Shown: positions 60,000 through 64,000 of the stretch, piece by piece
Position numbering within the stretch: position 1 is the first letter of the stretch
Layout: every line of letters begins with the position of its first letter
Assembly (NCBI GenBank): GCA_000827265.1
Contig: KN834776.1
Coordinates: 308,716 to 372,715, forward strand
Length of the DNA stretch: 64,000 nt
Direction: 5' to 3'
Source of the DNA: Collybiopsis luxurians FD-317 M1
Taxonomy: Eukaryota > Basidiomycota > Agaricomycetes > Agaricales > Omphalotaceae
Made by a program: the position numbers and the translations under genes
The notes under the pieces: model-generated
Told to the model about the DNA's origin: nothing
Seen by the model: the letters and a program-made list of their open reading frames with translations, nothing else
Database searches by the model: none

Positions 60000-62900
60000 A
60001 CCGTAGCTGCCGGCTGGTCCGGGAGTGAATTCAAGTATTTAAATGATCGCACAGCCTTGGTTGAAAGAAAATAGACACGGCGGGTTTGGTATAAGACCAA
60101 AAAAACTAGCGATTGAAGTTGGTCTTTGCTAGTATGTATACCCTTTTCTGAATATTTTACACTTATACCAATCGAGCGAACAGAACAAGCCAGAGCCGGT
60201 CCAATCTCTGACCTGCTCTCACCGTTTCTCGTGGTTCCTACAAGTGCCTTGTTACTGTTCCAGTAGCTCGACGTCAGCCTCCATGTATCTCTCATGCTGA
60301 AGCAAGAAAATGGAAAGCTTGCTCTAAACTTACCTCCGTGCACTCGAAAACAACTACTACCGCTGAACAGTGACTTTTCTGGAGTCTAAAGCTTCCCTTC
60401 ACATCAATTTACAGCGGCCCTGGCCCCTGGGGTCATATCCACCCGCAACCGGAGCGAAATGACAAGCGCTACTTCAAGTTGTAGCTTCGGTCGAATATGA
60501 TACCCACATCATCTCATGTATGGTCGCATTCCTTGTACCAGATCTTCTGAAGTTCCCTAATCCCGGGTATACGTATAATGGGGTAGTGTCCAGAAAAACA
60601 GGGGAGGGCTTCCCCGAGGTCGAACTTTCTGTGAACAGGCTATGAAGACCAGAAATAGCAGGATACATTCCTTTTTACTTTACTTCGCTGTTACTTGCTT
60701 GTTTGCCATTCCGTCGCCAAACACTGCCCTTATTCTCATATAGAGCATTATCACCATCAGAACAAAATGACTATGGTTTGAGATGTGGTCATTTGTTAGC
60801 AACCAGTCGCCGGTTCCGTCAAGCCTGATTCACACATTGGTGGAAATCAGTAAGTATAGCGAGTCAATTCGCAACAGCCAAGGTACACAGGCCTTGCCTT
60901 ACTACTTGAGATAGGACGAGGCAGTGAAACAACAGTTGGATGCACTCAATATACACTGACATAGAGTACATGCTACGGGATGTCTAGTACTCATTTGCAT
61001 TCAATAATGTCCATCCATGCACAACCAAGTACATCTTGGGTTACAGCCTTACGGATAACGAATAGCTCTCTTTCGCTGTTCCTTCCTGCCCTCCTTTTTT
61101 GCATGTTCGAATACCTGAAAGGAAAGCAATTGTCAGCAAACACAGAACGATACTTCCCCTCCCGCTTTCGTGATCGATGCTGATTTTCTCTAATCATCCA
61201 AAAACGGGACGCAAACATCGAGTTTGGGTTACCTCGAATGCTCGAGCAAGAGGCAACTGAGAATTCATCTTGGCAGAGGATTGCTTCAAAGAAGCGTAAT
61301 CAAGACCCAGCATGGACCTTGCACTTCAAATGGATTCCATAAGGAGGACATGATCGTCCAATACCTGTTTACAGGACTGAAGGAAAATGACGAAACGTGG
61401 AGAGAGCGTGAACGTTGGTGTTCAGCCTCGCTTGCTGTTAAGCTGTGCGAGCTGCGGAAAAGGGATGAGATCAAGGATGTTGCCCTTGTATGTGGTCGAC
61501 ATTTGGAGACGATGATGGTAAACCCGTGACGTTGAGCTTGATACACGTAAGGTCTTCAAGGGGACAGTGCGAGACTTGTATAACACCTAACGAGGACGAT
61601 CGTAAGAGACGATCATTTTTACAGCTCAGAAAGACTTACCAAAATGCCCTAGCCGTACGGATGGCTCCCTGACCCTACGACTCTGCGGCCTTTCTATCAA
61701 GGCTTGCAACACAAAACCGAAGGCCATGTATCCTGCCGCCTCTGCATTAACACGCTTCTTCACCACCCCAGAAACCCCATGATTATGCTCGAAGATTCCC
61801 GGATGGCCCACCCTAGGGCAGATATACAGCTAGCTCCATCTTTCCCTTTCCCGTCCGTGCCCGAGTTTGAATCCATCGCCTTCCTGATAATTCCGTGTTC
61901 TCGGTAGAGCCATTTGATCAGCAATTGCGACGCATGCTCCTCAAGAGAATCCGGGTGGTCGGTTCGCTGCTGAGTCGATGACAGTGCAAGCGTTGTGAAT
62001 GGGGAACTGATGATGGAATTGGAAGGACTGTTGTTGTGTGGTGGTGGTGGAGAAGGAAGAAAATTTGACGAAGTTTTTGGTGTCAGGCAACACCGAGAGC
62101 GTGTCCATTACAAACATCTCCGACCTTGCAGCTCGTTGGCATTCACCGAGGGACGAATCTTGAGGCGGCTGAAACATGCGAGCTGATCAATACGGCATGG
62201 ACGTAAAACTCGAGAAAACGGGAGAGCCTGCAGCAAATGGAATAATATAGCACCATGTAATCCAGCCTGACTCGACTGACTTTTTCCGTCCGGAACAATC
62301 TGTGTCCATGGTCGCAGATGGAAATGGAATGGGATCCTCCTTCGCAGGTATACGTTTGCAATGAACTTGTTCCTCCTGAATGGGCGCACGTCTGCGTCAA
62401 AAAGACTGAAGGAATACTGAAAAGGAGAGGGTGATCAGACGTTAGCCTTGCTCCAGACGATACAGATAGAAAAAACGCGCACATTGTCAAGCATACACGT
62501 TAGACCATAGACTGCAGCCACACTGACTTTCGGAATCGATCCAAGGAGACGTTGAATAGAGTATTACGCGCTATTTTGTCATACTGGTCAACCAGTCTAG
62601 AAACGAGAGAAAGAGCCGAAAATCAGTGAGTATTTCGACTCGAATTCCAGGACCCCGCATACTTGCGGTGACAGCGATAGGCGCAAGCTGTGTAATCCAT
62701 TGATCCACTGCTGTAAGCCTCTGGAGTGCTCTCAAGTCTTGCATCCAAGTCGCTCATCGAAGTGTGTAGAAAGAGTCCGGATGAGGACGGCCCGAAAGGT
62801 AAGAACATCAAAACATTTAGTCGGACCGTCAATGGTCCTCCGTACAGAAATCGTACAATGGCTACTTGGGTGAATGGCGCTCTGAGAGAGAGCAAATCTG

Positions 62901-64000
62901 GCACTATACACCATCAAAAGTACTGACTTTCAACGATAATGATGCTCAAATATAGCAAAAGTTTTGTGGGCTGTGTATCAAAGGATTTATCTTCGGTTGT
63001 TCATCTGCAAGCACCTATTGTCCCTTCCTCCAGAACCAGGCAAAGCCCCCACTTGTCAGAATATACTACTATCCCAGCCCCGCCACCTTCCTCATAGCAG
63101 ATTCAATCCGTCGAGACGTCATATAAGTGATTTATCACCCAAATGTCTACCATGTCCTGTCCCCCATTGCTCGACCATGCCGCTACGGAAACACAACCGA
63201 ACGAAAATAGGTAAGTGGACATATGTCTCTTGGCCCGAATGCCCACTGCAGGTTTGTGTTGACCATCCTTTGAACATGATTGACCCGCGCGAAATTGCAC
63301 CAAGCAGTTCTCTCCTTCCCCAAATGCAGAACTGATACTCGTGTCCATAGCTCGCTCTTTTCAACGTTCATTGCGAACAAGTTTAAATCGGCACAGCATA
63401 TGTGCAACTTTGGAAAGCAGGTCGATCTCATGAGTGGTCTTCATACCTTCTATTGTATACCTCGAGCCCTTTAAGGAGAAAGGTTATCAAAGAAAACATA
63501 GCGCCAGTTAGCAACGTGACAGCGTTGTCAGGTTCAACCTAGATTCCCTGCACCCTCGCCAGCGATGCCAAAGCAAGCTGACAGTAAGCTTTACTCTAGA
63601 CCTTTGTCGCGGTTGTTCTTGCCAGCTCTTGTTGTGGCTGACAATAAGACACTTGTCGCGCGCATTGAACGGACCCCGAGCCACTGAAGCAGAGTTGAAG
63701 GCATCCGAGGTGCATGTCTATTGGACTCTTCTCTATCAATTTCACTCAAATTTAACCTAGAGACAACGCCATGAGCGCCTCTCTACATCCGTCTCAAGAA
63801 GCACTGCCTATCGTGCTTCCTAATTCTTTCAAAACCACTGCCAATTGTATAAATACCCTCGACTTTGACTAGAACTGCATAGATGGTAAATCTCGACCAT
63901 TTTAAAACAAGAAAAAACCTAAATATCAGCAAAGAAAAAAAAAATGTTCCGTTCACTGACAAGCCATCATTATTGATCAAAGTCAAGATGGAAGAGCATC
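60000..64000. other. Upstream part of duplicated unit 3, cut by window edge
   Basis: Homologous to 34807-43350 and 46700-53450, in shortened form. The last bases (63950-64000) match 53440-53490, so the segment continues beyond the window. The minus-strand peptide at about 61965-61890 is uninterrupted here (SLEEHASQLLIKWLYREHG), while both other units have stops in it. No complete gene is identified. Confidence 0.55.
61790..61970 (-). pseudogene. Conserved exon fragment of an unrecognised gene
   Basis: One frame reads SLEEHASQLLIKWLYREHG followed by MDSNSG. The corresponding frames in units 1 (about 41330-41220) and 2 (about 51460-51360) retain the WLY core, but the glutamine codon (CAA at 61925-61927) is TAG at 41290-41292 and TAA at 51423-51425. 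Conservation in protein frame argues that this was once an exon. Family unknown. Confidence 0.35.

Overview
The window reads as repeat-rich, gene-poor accessory DNA from a mushroom-forming basidiomycete (Agaricomycetes; genus not determinable by eye). The evidence is a Plavaka-type transposase, a remnant of a protein of the kind associated with KDZ transposases, an intact gene of the fungal MUG113/T5orf172 family, STAND proteins of the NB-ARC-TPR type, and 47-55 nt GT-AG introns. Coordinates of spliced genes were worked out by hand from reading frame and splice signals.

Layout. 1-5.8 kb: a decayed Plavaka transposase (minus), an unrecognised minus-strand gene, and a plus-strand KDZ-associated remnant. 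5.8-9.8 kb: fragments, two minisatellites (4 x 58 bp, 3 x 76 bp), and between them the cleanest single-copy gene, a two-exon T5orf172/MUG113-like GIY-YIG protein. 11.0-13.5 kb: a truncated Ty1/Copia element with its 5' LTR and a primer-binding site matching the inside of initiator tRNA-Met. 13.5-31.0 kb: two arms of an inverted segmental duplication carrying three copies (A minus, B plus, C plus) of a single-pass membrane protein with a Ser/Thr-rich stalk and a PPAY motif in its cytoplasmic tail; B and C are broken. One arm carries a 374-bp TRIM-like retroelement whose 138-bp LTRs each contain a tRNA-like sequence, and the other a 230-bp TA-flanked MITE. In both cases the other arm gives the empty site. 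Between the arms lies about 4 kb of degenerate tandem repeat with a homogeneous 51-bp, hairpin-forming core (interrupted by an assembly gap).

31.4-64 kb: at least three direct tandem copies of a 12-13 kb segment, each with a minus-strand NLR-like gene followed (to the right) by several kb of shared, decaying upstream sequence. The NLRs have a glycine-rich N-terminal motif, what looks like a degenerate NTPase module without a P-loop, an NB-ARC-like NTPase with a P-loop, and 7, 7 and 6 near-identical 42-residue TPRs. Copies 2 and 3 are intact; copy 1 has two frameshifts and a nonsense codon. Copies 1 and 2 have a third exon of identical length, and copy 3 is shorter by exactly one 126-bp repeat.

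Two themes run through the window. First, several repeated genes have been broken by C-to-T type changes giving stops (CGA to TGA, CAA to TAA, CAG to TAG), as expected from decay of methylated or RIP-like mutated repeats. Second, tandem repeats are expanding inside coding sequence (TPR array, a Ser-Ile-Thr stalk repeat), which suggests fast diversification of recognition and surface proteins.
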